A stretch of 64,000 bases of DNA from Sipunculus nudus (GCA_026874595.1 CM049320.1:16568988-16632987); one strand, 5' to 3'. Shown: positions 11,131 to 24,206, numbered from the stretch's first letter. Program-made: numbers and translations. Notes: a model not told the origin generated them from the letters alone.

Positions 11131-11949
11131 AGTTTATTACTTTACAATTCATAAATTTTGGATATTAATGTACGTTTGTGTGATTTGGTTCGTTTATATA
11201 ACATCCAAATATTTCTATACTTAGGTAGGGTTTTTTTCCTTCATTACACTCTGCTTTGTCATAACACTTAGGTACCTCCTAAATCGCACTCGTCTGTGAT
11301 TGAGGCAGTGCCTTCACGTTGGTCTACAGGGCGCCCAGTCTGGGTTTGGGTCGGCTGATACTCTTACATGTGCTCTGCCTTGATTGCAGAAGCCGGTAAA
11401 ATCCAAAATTACACGTACACTTCCACATCAATTATTTTACCACAAGAATTAAATTTAGATATTGATGTTGGATGCGCATTATCACCATTGAATCAAAATG
11501 TACATACGATTGAATGTATGGACCGTACAATTCATATACTAAGTTTTAACTTGTATAAATATTCATATTAAAGCTAACCCCCACTAAGGTTTGATCATAT
11601 TACCCAAAGACATTTAATGGAATAGTAGTTGCAGAGCAGATAATCAACATATATCCCATGTGAAAGGTGCCTAAAAAAGGGTGTGTTTCTTTTGCCTCAA
11701 AATATCCTCTTTACATCGCATATTTAAATATCTCCCTAAGGGGGGGGGGCGGGCAATCCAGTAACCTCCACCATGTAGCTATAATTAATTTAAAACAGAA
11801 AAACCCTTATACCTCTGGGTTTTCCAAGACACTTTCCTGGAACAAGACGTCCACTTACGAATCTACATTTCGGATTAATAGGTAAGTTAAATAACTTCAC
11901 AGAATAACACAATATATAAATTATACTAAAAAGCTTAAATAAGAATATA
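11131..11949. other. Gene-free stretch
   Basis: It carries a C-rich patch near 11281-11395 and a G run at 11741-11750. No supported gene was seen. Confidence 0.45.
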
Positions 11950-13330
11950 AAAAATGCAATCATTGTGAGTAGACATATTTCTCTCTGAAGAGGAAAGTTT
12001 TATGTTTAGTTTTTAAAGTATAGAGATCAGAACCATTTCTAAGATCTTTAGGAAGATTGTTCCATAATTTGGCGCAGCAATGGAGAAGGCACGGTCGCTA
12101 CATGTTACCAGTCGATTTGAAGGCACCGGGAGTAACGAGGCGTCAGCCGAGCGTGAAGCACGAGCAGACTGGTATTGATGAATGAGGTCACTAAAGGCCC
12201 CTTTACACAGGACTGCCACCTTTGTGCCACCTCAATAATCGCCTAACCTCAGAAAATGTTGTTTTCTGTGTAACGGCTCCATAACTGTTTAGCGATACTT
12301 GTGCCTCCCTTGAACCTCCGAAAAATGCAGCATTTGGGCCTTTTCATGCCTCCCTTCCCTCTGCTTTACCCCTGTGCCACAAGCGCCACCACTGTGCCTT
12401 TACACGGAAAAGCGACTTTTGTGTCTCCCGTGTGCGACCAAAAAAATTACCAGGTCGTCGTAGGAGGCTCAAAGAAGGCAGAATGGTTGACTAGGTCGTT
12501 CAAAGGTGGTACACAGGAGTTTCAGACATCGTCATGGACGTCATGGTCGCCGTGAGTTTTTGAACATCTTCAAAACAATCGCACAAAGGTCGCCGAGGAT
12601 GTGGGTTTCTCAAAGGTGGCTCGAAGGAGGCAGAAGGGAGGCACAAGCATTGCCGTGGTTGTAGCATGAAGGCAGAGTGGTCGTGCTTGTTGCACAGAGG
12701 AATTAGAGGGAAGGCAGGCATGAAAATGCCCTAGTGCTGCATTTTGGGAGGTTCACGGGAGGCACAAGTATCGCTGAAACAGTTCTGGAGCAGTTACACA
12801 GAAAACAACATTTTCTGAGGTTAGGCGATTATTGAGCGTCCTAGTCATTTTTTGGTTGCTCTAAGGTGGCATAAAGGTGGCAGCCTTGTATACAAGGGCC
12901 TTAAGGTATCCAGGAGACATACTATGTGGAGTTTTGAATGTAATAAAAAAAGTTTAAACTAAATCCGCCCAGCTTTAGGCAGCCAGTGTAGGTAAGTAAG
13001 AATAGGGGTGATATGATCATGTTTCTTGACGCGTTTTACCAGACCAGCAGCACTATTGTAGACACGTTTGAGTTAAGCAAAAGAGAGATGTGTAATTCCA
13101 AGAAGAAGACAATTGCAGTAGTCATTCCTGGAAGTAATATAAGTATGGACCAGCGATTGTGCTGGTTCTTCAGGAATATACCGCCTAATCCTTGCAGTGT
13201 CCCTGAGGTGAAAATAAGCAGTATTAAAGACAGATGAGGTATGTGGCTGAAAACTGAACTCCTTGTCAAACTGAATTCTAAGATTTTGTAACCAGGACAG
13301 ACAGTTGTACAGTTAAAAACACCAAAGAAA
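11950..13330 (-). mobile_element. Decayed LINE (reverse transcriptase C-terminal region), split by a foldback insertion
   Basis: Minus-strand reading across frames recovers the 3' part of a CR1/L2/Rex-type ORF2: ARIRRYIPEEPAQSLV, YITSRNDYCNCLLLG, HDHITPILTYLHWLPK, then after the insertion VPSNRLVTCSDRAFSIAAPN and SDLYTLKTKHKTFLF. These match the conserved HITP.L..LHWLP and GDRAFS.AAP blocks of the family. Frameshifts and stops make it a dead copy. The 3' limit near 11950 is approximate. Confidence 0.85.
12192..12903. mobile_element. Foldback element inserted in the LINE
   Basis: About 710 bp with very long imperfect inverted repeats: the left arm starts AAAGGCCCCTTTACACAGG and the reverse complement of the right end starts AAGGCCCTTGTATACAAGG. 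Blocks such as AATAATCGCCTAACCTCAGA and GATACTTGTGCCTCCC occur in both arms, in opposite orientation, over at least 200 bases each. It interrupts the LINE between its LHWLP and AAP blocks, so it is younger. No ORF. Confidence 0.8.
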
Positions 13331-13719
13331 AGGTGACTGAATGTAATATCATATGATATGTTAGATATATAACCCTCTACCCCTCCCCCCCCCTAAAAAA
13401 ATAAATTCACAATTTAAGAACTTTAATTTCCGACAACCATATATTTGCACCTCCTGTTCTCAAACGTGTGGATCCGCCACCTACTGGGCACCGTTTTAAG
13501 TGAGTTTTAACGTTTTGATGGCTGAAACGCAAGTCGCACTTGATTAACACATACAGTCACAGTGCTGAGGTCACATATCTGTACGTTAAAGCTCAACTGT
13601 GCATGAACACCGACATTTTCATGGTATAAACTTTATTAACTTTACACGGTCTGTACAATAAGTTATAGTAACTAATACGGGTTACATACCAGGGATCTGA
13701 TGGTGGCGTGTTGTAGTCT
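13331..13719. other. Gene-free stretch
   Basis: It contains a C run (13386-13393). Nothing recognisable was seen. Confidence 0.4.
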
Positions 13720-13870
13720 CCATAGAGGGTGAGGAACCGGAGGACCTGGAAAAAAAATCACCGACTTTGGCAACTAAAACCCTCTGTTATAGCTACGCCG
13801 ATGATCGTACCATGATCACCGGGGGGGGGGGGGAGAAAGAGAGAGCCTAGCGTTTTACCCCACGACTGTC
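13720..13870 (-). repeat. tRNA-derived SINE-like repeat, family A copy 1 (degenerate)
   Basis: GAGGAACCGGAGGACCTGG, AAATCACCGACTTTGG, CTCTGTTATAGCTACGCCG and AGCGTTTTACC occur in the same order as in the clearer copy at 26455-26635, followed by a decayed tRNA-like part and a G run. Confidence 0.55.
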
Positions 13871-14152
13871 AAGGAAACAGCAACGAAAGGATTATTTCGG
13901 CACCATGTGCCTTTTTAATTCATGTTGAGTCGCTGCTAAGAAATCTGATCCAGAATTTAAAAATTATAAAAGTAGCGCGTTTAAAGTCTGAAATCACCCA
14001 AAATATCTCATCTGACTTCCCTTTTGTGTTTTCAGATATTTTCCCTCTTGAAGCTTTAAATCCTCGGCCCCCATGGGAACTTTGAAAAATGACAGCCGAG
14101 ATAGGTTAATAGTGTTTTTGTCCCGCCAGGCGGGTAAGCGTTCACCTCCGTT

Positions 14153-14154
<2 letters not shown>

Positions 14155-14192
<38 letters not shown>
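14155..14192. repeat. (TG)n microsatellite
   Basis: Nineteen uninterrupted TG units. Overlapping ORFs that read Cys-Val or Thr-His repeats here are artefacts. Confidence 0.97.
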
Positions 14193-14196
<4 letters not shown>

Positions 14197-14254
14197 TCTG
14201 TGAGTATGTTTTTTTACAATCTAACTCGCGCAATAAGGAATGGAATCGCATGAA

Positions 14255-14445
14255 ACTTTAAAGGCATTTCGGGAATGGGCTATTGAAAAATCGGTGAGAT
14301 ATTGGAGTTGGTCCGCATTAAAGAATGTAATCAAAGAATATTAAAAAAAAATGTAGCGTCACTTACGCACGAATGAATTTGGGAATATAAGCCGAATAAG
14401 TGAATGCGAGCAAAGTAATGGGAGCATTCCTTAGATAGCAAATTT
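14255..14445. repeat. Dispersed repeat, related to 27310-27500
   Basis: CATTTCGGGAATGGGC and then GTCACTTACGCACGAATGAA..GGGAATATAAGCCGAATAAG and GGGAGCA recur at 27310-27500 in the same order, with different spacing between the blocks. Unclassified old element. Confidence 0.55.
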
Positions 14446-16908
14446 CTAATTATTTCTACATTTACCTGCCGCCTAGAACCAGTATACTCAAAGGCTGATC
14501 GGGGTGAGTCGGCCAGATGTCTTAGGGTGGAAGGCGGTCTGAACGGGGCAAAAACCCTCAACCAAATGGTCATAGCTCCCCACCACACTCGAAGAAATGT
14601 CCCCAAAAGGTGTAACTCCTGATTTCTTTACGGATTCAATATGTTCAAATGCTTTAAATTTCATAAACATAATTTACATTTATTGGCCTGACAGATAAGA
14701 AAAAAATTTCTTTTACCCTGAAAGTATATGAGTGAGCGATTTCCCCGCCAGATGACGTGGTGTTCTCAACTATTATTATTAATGCATTTGAGTTATCCCT
14801 GATTAGAGTATTAAGTATCAATTAATTATATAAATCCTAATAAACATTTCAACTACTCGTATGTATAGGTTTTCTTTCAGGAAAATTTTGTTTTTGTGCG
14901 ATCCCCATTAACTTGTGATTGGTTCCACTGTCGGCCTCCAGATGGCGATATCCTCAGTCATCCTCCAACTACAGTGAAAAATAGCACAAAGATAAAAATA
15001 AATAATTCCCTTCCTTGTGTTCATTTTGTTTTTTATACCTCCGCCAGATGGCATGGTATTATTTTTCTTTTTGCTGGGTTTTGGTTACCTTGCTTGTTTT
15101 TGGATTATCTCTTGGCAACCTCACCCAAAATGCTTGAAAAAATTTCGATGTTAAATTGTGCAGGGTTTTAGGTTAACATTATGAGAGTATACCATCACAT
15201 TGTCGAGACAACCTAGATCACATTATATAACCTCTCGAGGCCTAAGACACAGGGTTTCTATATTATGATTGACGGTGGGGGCACTAGACTTTTGAACTCC
15301 GCTGTGGTGACGCCTCGGATATGGACGTTTTTAGTCTTGAACCATTGGAAATGGCGGGAAGGGTTTCCTAAAGGGGGTTACTTTCCTCATTTCTCCATAA
15401 ATCCAGAGTTATTTCCAATTTTTTCAAAGGGGCCACTTTTCGACAAATAACGATTGTGTATCAAGGCAGAAAGCGGTTTATTACTCTCAGTCAGGGGCTT
15501 AGACCTTCCGTATCTATACATTTTCTGAGGCTCAAAGAGTTACAAAATGTTCAGTTTTTCCTAGAGCATCAATCAACATAATGATTTTGTCACAACACAC
15601 ACGCAGCGGACATAATTTCCCGAGATCTTTCACTCTGAAAAGTCAAAAATATCACTCGCTGTCTGAATTGAAAAAGTTCATTCCGGTAACATCCAACAAT
15701 TGGCCACCGCCGTCGCTGACTGGCTCCAATCTCACAATGACAACGTCTTCAACAAAGAACAAGTCACGTAATTTTCTAACGCCCTGCTCGGCTGTAACTA
15801 TATGTACTGTTTCCGGGACTAATAATGTCTTCGCGGTATTTTAATACTACACTCCGCTCGGTGTACACCTAATCTGTCGTTGATATAACCCAACCCGGCA
15901 CCAGTTGAGGCTAGCTTCCAAATTCATTCACTATCTTCCCGGCCTTGACACCACCTACTTATACCTGGGTAGTCGAAACTTCGAAAGTCTCTAGAAAGAT
16001 CAGGTCTTTTCTCGTTAAGACTAACACCTACGGGATCTTCTGGAATTTATCTTTCGGGAATTACATATTGCTAGAACCTTCTGTGACCAATTATAATGAG
16101 TCATTGAACAATAAGACCGTTTGCTTGCATAAAAAATAAAATACTATTGATTATCACCAGCCTCCTCGGCACTGATGTAAACAATCCAGATGACAATAAC
16201 AACATACAACTTTACCAAATATTATCAACTACGTCTCCCCGACCACACTTTATGATCCGATGCTCGAAATCTATATAAACTGACCTTTTAATGCACCGTT
16301 TAAACTTTGTTTTCCTTAACTAATTTTATTAGTTTATGAAATTCCATTTGACATACACTGGGCGGGTAGCACATTTGTGTCAGATTCTATTTATGATATA
16401 TTTGTGATAAGTAGGGTTTGAAATAATTAAAAAAAATTATCTATCGCTTAACAGTTTAAAAAATCTTTAGGCATGTCATATCTAACCAGTCTTTATTATA
16501 TTAATCGAAAGTACCATCTGTCGTATTTGGGCTGGAACTAAACAGGTCTTCAATTTCATAAGAATGTACGGTTGGGAGAAATTAAATTGTTCTATAATGC
16601 ATACACAAGGAGTTCGTGAACCACGACACACACATTTTCTGTGTATATATTACAGGAAAGTCTGATAAGGATCCTGGTAGGTGTATATCTGTAGGCTGAA
16701 ACTGCAGATCTATACTTTGTATTACAGAGCAATAATGTTTCGCAGTATTAAATATCCGCAGATAACCTGACGTGCGTAATACTAATAAGGGTACACCTGG
16801 ACTGACCTGTCTTGTAGACCTATTTTTAGGAGTTGTCTTCCGATCTTTCGACGGCATATTTAACGCTTACAGATTATGTTACGTGTACACATTAAAAAAA
16901 GAACTGAG
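14446..16908. other. Gene-free stretch of 2.5 kb
   Basis: Several open frames of 60-110 codons (for example 14896-15171, 15581-15844) lack recognisable domains, codon bias or convincing splice borders. I see no supported feature. Confidence 0.45.
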
Positions 16909-17255
16909 TAAGGCCAAAATAAAAAAAAAGGTATGGTTCTCAGGCCCTTTTCATCAGAAACCAATGCGGGCGGGCGGATTTTTTATTTTTAATTTTTTGG
17001 TATGTTTCGATATAATGTCAAATGATAAAGGGAAAAGCATGATAATAACAGATTTTTTTTTTTTGCTGAACAAGTTAAAGCACTACATAACAAAGGAAAT
17101 TTTATGATTTTATCTTCTTGAAAGAATTGTCCGAGTGGCTGCAGCTCAAAATTGGTAAGTTTCTATTGAAAATCAAAATAAAAATTTTTGATGCGGGGGG
17201 TTAAAATTGATGCGGGCGGTGCCTGAGAACCATACCTTTAATTTTTCTTGGCCTA
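16909..17255. mobile_element. MITE with long inverted repeats flanked by TA, copy B
   Basis: The more complete copy of the 6835 element. The left end AGGCCAAAATAAAAAAAAAG then GTATGGTTCTCAGGC mirrors the right end GCCTGAGAACCATACC then TTTAATTTTTCTTGGCC; TA lies at both borders (16909-16910, 17254-17255). The open frame at 16772-17107 runs into it and is not a gene. Confidence 0.78.
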
Positions 17256-17449
17256 ATATCATAATTTTATACGCGGTAAATCGCGAAACAAATCTAAATT
17301 TATCTTTATATAGCCACAATAATATTCCATGAAATTAATAAATTAATCATTGGTGTTTTGTCTTGAAATATTTATCAGAAGTAAACCGCCTATAACTAAA
17401 ACCACATATATAACTAAAGCCATGAGATCGGATATTCAAACATCAGCCG

Positions 17450-17735
17450 AAGAGCGGTGAGACTTTTAACGTGGAGCCCAAAGCCTGGGTGAACGTTCTG
17501 CAAGCCTAATGGGAACGCTGCGCACTGTAGCACTGATTCATTCTTAAAAATCAAGTGCGCCTCGCTGGTGTTATGTCTGGTATTAAGATACGAAAAATCC
17601 AGGACCCGCAGGTGCAGCGCACCATGGCAGATTGACGACAGTAATTGTGTTATACCAACATGTCAGTTAGTCTTAAACCGAAATTCATTTCTGCAGGAGT
17701 AAATACAGGTTAAGATAATTAAATAAACATTGAAA
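17450..17735 (+). repeat. SINE body fragment (family of 40657), divergent
   Basis: Blocks GTTCTGCAAGCCTAATGGGA, TCCAGGACCCGCAGGTGCAG, a GGC-type gap, AAACCGAAATTCATTTCTGC and the GCAGG..GTTAAG tail follow the order of the 40657 element. About one third of positions appear changed. Confidence 0.5.
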
Positions 17736-20700
17736 AAGGAGTTGGTTGCCTCCGCCAAAAATAGAGAGAGATTTTTTGCGAACCTCACACTGTCATTTGC
17801 TATAAATCTGCTTATTTAAAGGCTGCTTGCGGGGTGTGTCGGTTTGTGCCCTCCTCAGGAGTAAGCCTGAGCCAGGCAGCAACACAATGGACAGTCATCT
17901 GCCCCCTACCCCTCCCCCCCCCCCCCCCCCCGAAAGGCTGTTCTCCTTCTACAAATAGTCGTCTTCCTTTGAAAGATAAAGTATCCACCCATGACCCCGA
18001 TAAATTTTGGGCCAGTCCGAAAATTGAAAACTAGGCTCCCCGATATCTTCCAAACTACCTTCCTATCCTCTTAATGCCTATGGTGACATATCAGGCCATA
18101 AAGAATTTTTCAATACTGGGTGAAAAATAACAGGCATGGACATACATTTGCCGTATTTAGGGCCAAATTCACACCTACAAGTTTGTGCTCAGTCACGCTT
18201 ACATATCCATCTGTGCTCCCCGGCCCAACTATATATTGGAAAATTATAATTTGCCCGTTTTATTGGAAAATATGTTTAGGAAAAAATGTAGCAATCGTTG
18301 CACCAAGATAGCCATTTTCATGAAGTCATAAAGCATGTATACTGAGACGTTTTAATAAACATTTAAGTTTCATAGTGACCTCGGATACTAAATCAAATGT
18401 CAAAGGTAGGTTTCTTCGCTGGTATTACTCTTTTCATTTTTAGGCCATGGCTGCGTTATATCCAACATCACCTATGATAACAAAAAATAAATACCGTAAA
18501 GTACTGTTATTACTGTCATTTATAAAATTGGCAAAAATTATCTCATCTATGTGGTCAACAAAGCCGGGCAATTTAAGGAAAATGTGGCAGCATTTTCTGA
18601 TCGAGAAACAAGGGAGACATGCAGAGGTGGTGTCACCTGGATGATGACATAGCATAAACAGAAAATGGCGACCATTTTATGTTAGGGAAATTTTGGATAT
18701 TTCAACAACTCATATCTGCAATGGATAACGTAGTATTTGCTGTTATATTGGATTGGTATTCAGCAAAGCAGTGTCTCTCAGGGACACTTGTAGCATGAGA
18801 TGTTCTTTGTCTCAGTCGCATTAGCATAAGAATTGTCATGGAAAATGTGGTCTGGAGACTGTCACCCGATACCTAAATATCCTTAACTGCTTATTTCGCA
18901 TTGCCATCGTGTTGGCTTGAGGGTATAATCGGTCCCAAAACCCCTGTCCGCATGTTTTAAGAATATTCTTTAACAATGCCCTTCGTACCGGGACGGAAAA
19001 AAACGTATCGGCAAGAAGCCGGTAGGGCCGAGGGACCATACGGTTACCAAAGGCCTATAAGAAGGCAATGCATTTATGAACGGCTATCACCATAATCAAC
19101 CGTGCACAGTCACTCTATTTTCACAAAGTACTCAAGTTAAACCCTTCAAAGTGGCACACGGACCGCCATCTTCACACATTTAGGATCCTACTTTGTTGTC
19201 AATTTCGTTCCCAAGGGTATGTTCGAGCAGAGTATATTGACGTCACACCCCACGTGATGCTTGTCGATTTCATAATGGGGTGTTGCTTCAATGAGAACAC
19301 TTTCCTGACATATCAATCTATCCCGAAATAATGCCAATATGGTTGGCTCCTGGTTCGTCCGAAGAGAACAGTGACGGAGGCCTGATATGTGTGGCTTGTG
19401 CAAATTAAACGTCAGTCATAGACTCTGTTTAGAAATGGCTGATAAAACTTTCATTTCTCCAAAGAAAGGTTGGTTGGAGTTTTGATTATGTGATATATGG
19501 TATGTTTTTACCCGAAATCTAGATTTAAATGGGGCTTTCCCGCTAACGTCATTGTAAAGTTTAGAAAACCCGATTGAAAGTTTACTATTGGACTTTTTCA
19601 AATCACACATTTTTTATTTTTTTGTAGGGGTATTAATATTTTATATGTTGGGTGACTTATAAAAAATTATAATCATACACTTTCTGTAAAATAATATACG
19701 TGTCTGATCATAGCAAGTTTCCTCCGCGCACGGTTGTTCATTCAGGTCACTAAATGCACGTTTCCTTCCCTCCCATCTTCCAGCGCCATCTTGAAACTGA
19801 TGTCTTAACTACAGGCGGCATATTTGTAGGATTTTCAGGAAGCACTGACATGTATAATGAAAATGAAGAAACTTCACTGATTTTACAATTTTCTCTAACT
19901 TTCTAACAGATATACACAAACAATAACACTCCATAGATATACATTTTAAGTATTATGATTTAATCGAACAACTTATAATTTTAAAACATGTCATGAGTAT
20001 TGCGAAGCAAAGGATAGATCAGTATGCTTTGGTGGTATGATAGGCAGATATTGATTTAAAAAAAATGAATGGCTATACAGAATTGACAAAGTGATGTTGC
20101 AAACTGCAGACGTTAATCAAATCTTTTTAAGTAATTTCAATCCGAATTAGCTCACTTTATCATGATATCAGTTTACATTAACCCCTAACCCTCCCCGTCT
20201 AGCAAATACCCTGAATCTGCCGGCCACGCAGTATCACAAATCTCTATTATTGTGAAATAAATGACAGATGCAGTGATTTTGTAAATAACATAAAAAATCA
20301 AATTAAACATTTTTTGATTCACGTTGTTTTTTAGTTCATTTTATTATTTTTATTTTTAATATGTTACACGGTTCGGTGAGTATTTGATAATAAAAAAAAT
20401 TACCAAAAAAGTATTATGAACAAAATTAAGTAAACAAAAATCTACATTTAAAAAATAAATTCAATCATAATGATTTATATTTATTTATTATCTAATATGT
20501 TTACTGGACTGCATGCACCGGGCATCACTGGAACGGATCACCATAGGCTGAACAAACCAGTACAGGAGGGAAACCATAAATATACACGCACACGTCATCT
20601 CTATATAGCTGTATGCATCTGATTGATATCTCCGATCGAGTTAATCACGGAAAACTGTATCTTACACAATTTCCAGCGATTACTTTCTTTAATATGAGGA

Positions 20701-20881
20701 CCATGACAAACTAGTTCGCAAAATAACAATAGCTTTTCTTACCTTAATCGAAGGTAATCTTTGTAATTCCGTTGCTTTAGTAATACGAGAAAGATATTAC
20801 TCCTCGTAATTATTCAAATACGATTTTTATGGACAATAAAAATGTTCGGGGGTTGTCATACAAGTTTCTATTTTTATATAT
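17736..20881. other. Gene-free stretch of 3.1 kb
   Basis: It contains a C run (about 17917-17932) and very AT-rich DNA around 20280-20480. Short overlapping frames on both strands (for example around 18440-18655) have no protein-like features. No gene supported. Confidence 0.45.
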
Positions 20882-22314
20882 TGTTACGGAACCCAATAAC
20901 AACAAATCAAGTAGTCGTGACGAGCATAAATTTTGTTATACAGATTTTAAAAAAATCAGATTCTGTAACACTAGGCAGCGTGAAATGTCTAGGGGAATGA
21001 ATTAAGAAGTCAGTCACTGTGTTTTTTTTTGTTTTTTGTTTTTTGTTAACAAATAATTATAATTTATTCTTTAAACAACCCTAACATTACAATGCACTTA
21101 ATAAAAAAAATACCACAGTATAACAACAGTCTAAAGCCGCACGACACGCGTCAGATTGGAAAGTATTAACCGAGCACCTATTGCATTTTTTTGTTTATCT
21201 TTGTAAAAATAGTAATTTAGATAATCAGCGTTGGATTACTTGTATACAAATATATATCTTTTGTGACCTGTTCTAAATATGACAGAACTCAGTCACTATT
21301 CTGAACGATATTTATATATCTGTGTTGCTTTGTTTCATGTTTTCTCTCCAGACACGCGTCAGATTGGAAGGTATTAACCAAGCAAATATTATATTTTTTT
21401 GTTTATCTTTGTAAAAATAGTAATTTCGATAATCAGCGTTGGATTACTTGTATACAAATATATATCTTTTGTGGCCTGTTCTATATATGACAGAACTCAG
21501 TCACTATTCTGAACGATATTTATATATTTGTGTTGCTTTGTTTCGTGTTTTCTATCCTGATTCAGATCAATAATTATAGTTCAGAGAATTGTGAATTGTG
21601 AAATAAAGTGTACGATACCGGGACACCACCACTGTCACAGCGACAACAAGTCCTTTAAAACGTATAATCCAGATGAACAGTTCACATAAATCTTCTCAGA
21701 GAACTATAGTCCAGTTCCATCACAAAATCAATCTGTTGTAATCCAAAAGTGAAGTTCTGATAGTGATCCCAAAGGCAAACTGAAGACTATATAAAATCCG
21801 TTACAAATTTCGAAGAAGATCTATAACTGCTGCAATTATCGGAAAGGTCCACAAACTGACTCACATTCTTCTGTGTCCGCTGGAATATTATTTCTCTCAC
21901 CTCTCCTTGGCTCTAAACACAGCCCCTTTTTATAGCTTCGTATCCCCAAAGCCTAGAAACTTCTATTTCACGAACTATCCAAATAACCCATCAATACATA
22001 ATACACACGCGCCCAAAGAACAATACAAATCACGCCCTCTTAGCGCGCGACCAGCCCAGAAAGTTCCAGATTAGCATGAGCGCTGTGTTTCTACACGTCA
22101 GACCCCACACGTGGGCCGGCCCGGCTCGCGCGTCTCCCATGGCAACGAACAATGCTAGCGCTACACAGACACATGCAAGATTGTTGCACACAATAAAAGA
22201 GACATCTGTCACAATATTTTATCTTAATAATGGGTTATTGACATGACTGATAAGGAAGACTTTATATATAGAAAATTACAGGAATTTAAAACAGGAATTT
22301 AATAAATTCGTGAC
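20882..22314 (-). mobile_element. Possible solo LTR of a retrotransposon
   Basis: Read on the minus strand, a 1.43-kb segment starts TGTCACGAATTT and ends GGTTCCGTAACA, giving imperfect terminal repeats TGTYACG / CGTAACA. A good TATA box, GCTATAAAAAGGGG, lies about 380 bases from the start (21924-21937), and AATAAA lies near 21062-21067. The 5' part is GC-rich relative to the surroundings. No clean target-site duplication is visible and no second copy is in the window, so this remains a hypothesis. Confidence 0.35.
21143..21558. repeat. Two tandem copies of a 208-bp unit
   Basis: Units 21143-21350 and 21351-21558 both begin GACACGCGTCAGATTGGAA and are nearly identical along their length, differing at scattered single bases. 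They lie inside the possible LTR and could be duplicated regulatory or R/U5 sequence. Confidence 0.93.
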
Positions 22315-22371
22315 AATTATGCCATTAATTACAAGACGATGATATCTGTCTGTTTATTTTTTTTGGATATC

Positions 22372-22517
22372 TAGTGGCGGATCCATAAGGGGGATTGCAT
22401 GCAGGGGGTTGGATTATCTCCCCCTCCCCCATACTTGAACCGCCACAGCCTTTTTCAGGAGTTTAAAGCAACTTTTGTGGCCTGGACCCCCCCCCCCCCC
22501 CCCCCTCGGATCAGAGG
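22372..22517. mobile_element. Degenerate GGCGGATCC MITE
   Basis: Begins TAGTGGCGGATCC and ends in a long C run followed by TCGGATCAGAGG. The layout resembles the copies at 8209 and 25772, but the right terminus is damaged and no target duplication can be assigned. Confidence 0.5.
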
Positions 22518-24039
22518 ACGTTAACAAGATTTTCTTTTAGTTTTCCTGGATGGACCCACCCCTTTCAAACATTTGAATCCACCCCTTTATCTGTTTGTCT
22601 GTGTGTATGATTGTGTGTGTCTGTGAGATAGAGAAAGGCCGTTAGAGAGAGGGAGTTCTTACATGATCCTTTGAAGCAGCATGCTGCTATATTTATAATA
22701 ATAACTTTTTTCTTCTATGACATATCTATAAATTTAAAAAAAAAATGATAAAAACCCGTTTAATATTTGTAACTTGGAAACATCAGGGCTGTTTCCAGTA
22801 AGTTTTTGTTAAACTACTTTCACACATAAAAAAATAAATGTTACCTGTCATATGGTCCATTCTGTATTTACTCTAGTGTCAGGCATCAGTCAGCTTATTC
22901 AGGTATTCATTATTCTATCAATGTTATGGAAGCAGCGTGAGCTATATATACATTCTTTATCCGATTGATCATACGAAAAAAAATGTTTTTTTTTATTCAA
23001 AGGGGAATATAAGAAATTAAAAAGCAGCTTAAGCTTTATAAATAACTCAGATTATAGAACTTTGACGTTAGGATCGTGTCACTTGTATCTTTATTTGTGA
23101 GGTTTTATTTTTGTGTTATGTAGCGCGCATGGCGCACCAGTAACAGTAATGATACGGCGTATCGGTATATTTATACAACCCGAGTATTTACATTTTTCAC
23201 AAGTCTCATTTATTTTGATAGAAATTGTCCATTTTATTTGGCAGTTCAAGTCCATTTAACTTTTCAGTGAAAGTACAAGCTAACAAAAACATTAATATTT
23301 TCCCACATGTATTGGAATAAGCAGACAACGTTTTTTCGGTCTCAAATACTATATGTTTAATGTGAAGAAATAATTGTCGCAGGATGAAATAAAATTTGTG
23401 TCTATCATCAGTGTTGCCTTTTCTTGGAGGATGCTAAAGAGGTATTTCCCTTTTTCCTTGCTTCAAATTTTGTTTGTTGTAAATATCACTTGTGTTTTCA
23501 CAGACTTTCAATAAATGTATGTGTACTGGTAGACTCATGGTTTATTTAATTTGGATACAGACAATGGCAGGAATGTATCGCTGTGATGCTTTTTGGTTTA
23601 ACGTCGAGTAGGCTTACCAGCCCAATTATCCGATTGCCTACTGATTCGGGTTGTCGCGGCTAGTTTAACGTAATACTATTCGGATTCGACTCGGGTTAAG
23701 ACTAGTCTTAACCACTACATCGACTTGTCCAGCCTACACGCGGGTACAAGGAAAACGATTTATTTCATGTCAGTTTCTGTAAAAAAATCAAATAAATTTG
23801 CATGACAAATAAAAAAGATTACCGCAGATAAATTTTACATTGAATTATCTCTGACATTTGTTTGACTTTTATTCTGTGATCGAAATCATAAAAAGAATTT
23901 ACATAATCAGATAAAGAAATAAAGAATAAAAAATGTTCAACAATGCCGCTGATTAGAAGAGGTAAAACCACATGCTTTGTCAACAAAACCGCCACTGATT
24001 TGTCTATATGAGCTGCGTTTGTTTGATAATTATTTTCAG
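22518..24039. other. Gene-free stretch before candidate exon
   Basis: AT-rich. I looked for upstream exons of the 24040 candidate and found none I could support. It may be intron. Confidence 0.4.
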
Positions 24040-24206
24040 AAACCATATTATCCTGGAAGTCGGACGTGACAGAATTCCAATTTTGTGCCCGGAAATATGG
24101 AGGAGAATGTCCCTATATGATGTGTCGCTATTTAGAAACATTGTATGCAGCCGGCGAGGAAATTAAATGGCGAGTCCTGTTTGAAAGATATTTAACGTAC
24201 ATTTAA
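24040..24206 (+). CDS. Candidate terminal coding exon, product not recognised
   Basis: After the acceptor TAATTATTTTCAG (ends 24039), two codon bases and then 54 codons run open to TAA at 24204: TILSWKSDVTEFQFCARKYG.. ..CPYMMCRYLETLYAAGEE.. ..VLFERYLTYI. An AATAAA lies 85 bases past the stop. Composition (Cys, Trp, Tyr, Glu) looks protein-like rather than AT-driven. The W-K followed by closely spaced cysteines weakly recalls the C-termini of family-10 fucosyltransferases, but no catalytic exon was found upstream and this is only a guess. It could also be a chance open frame. Confidence 0.4.

Noticed and set aside
12301-12721. Overlapping 70-84 codon frames in the foldback element
   Set aside because: Both lie within the inverted-repeat arms and mirror each other; no domain content.
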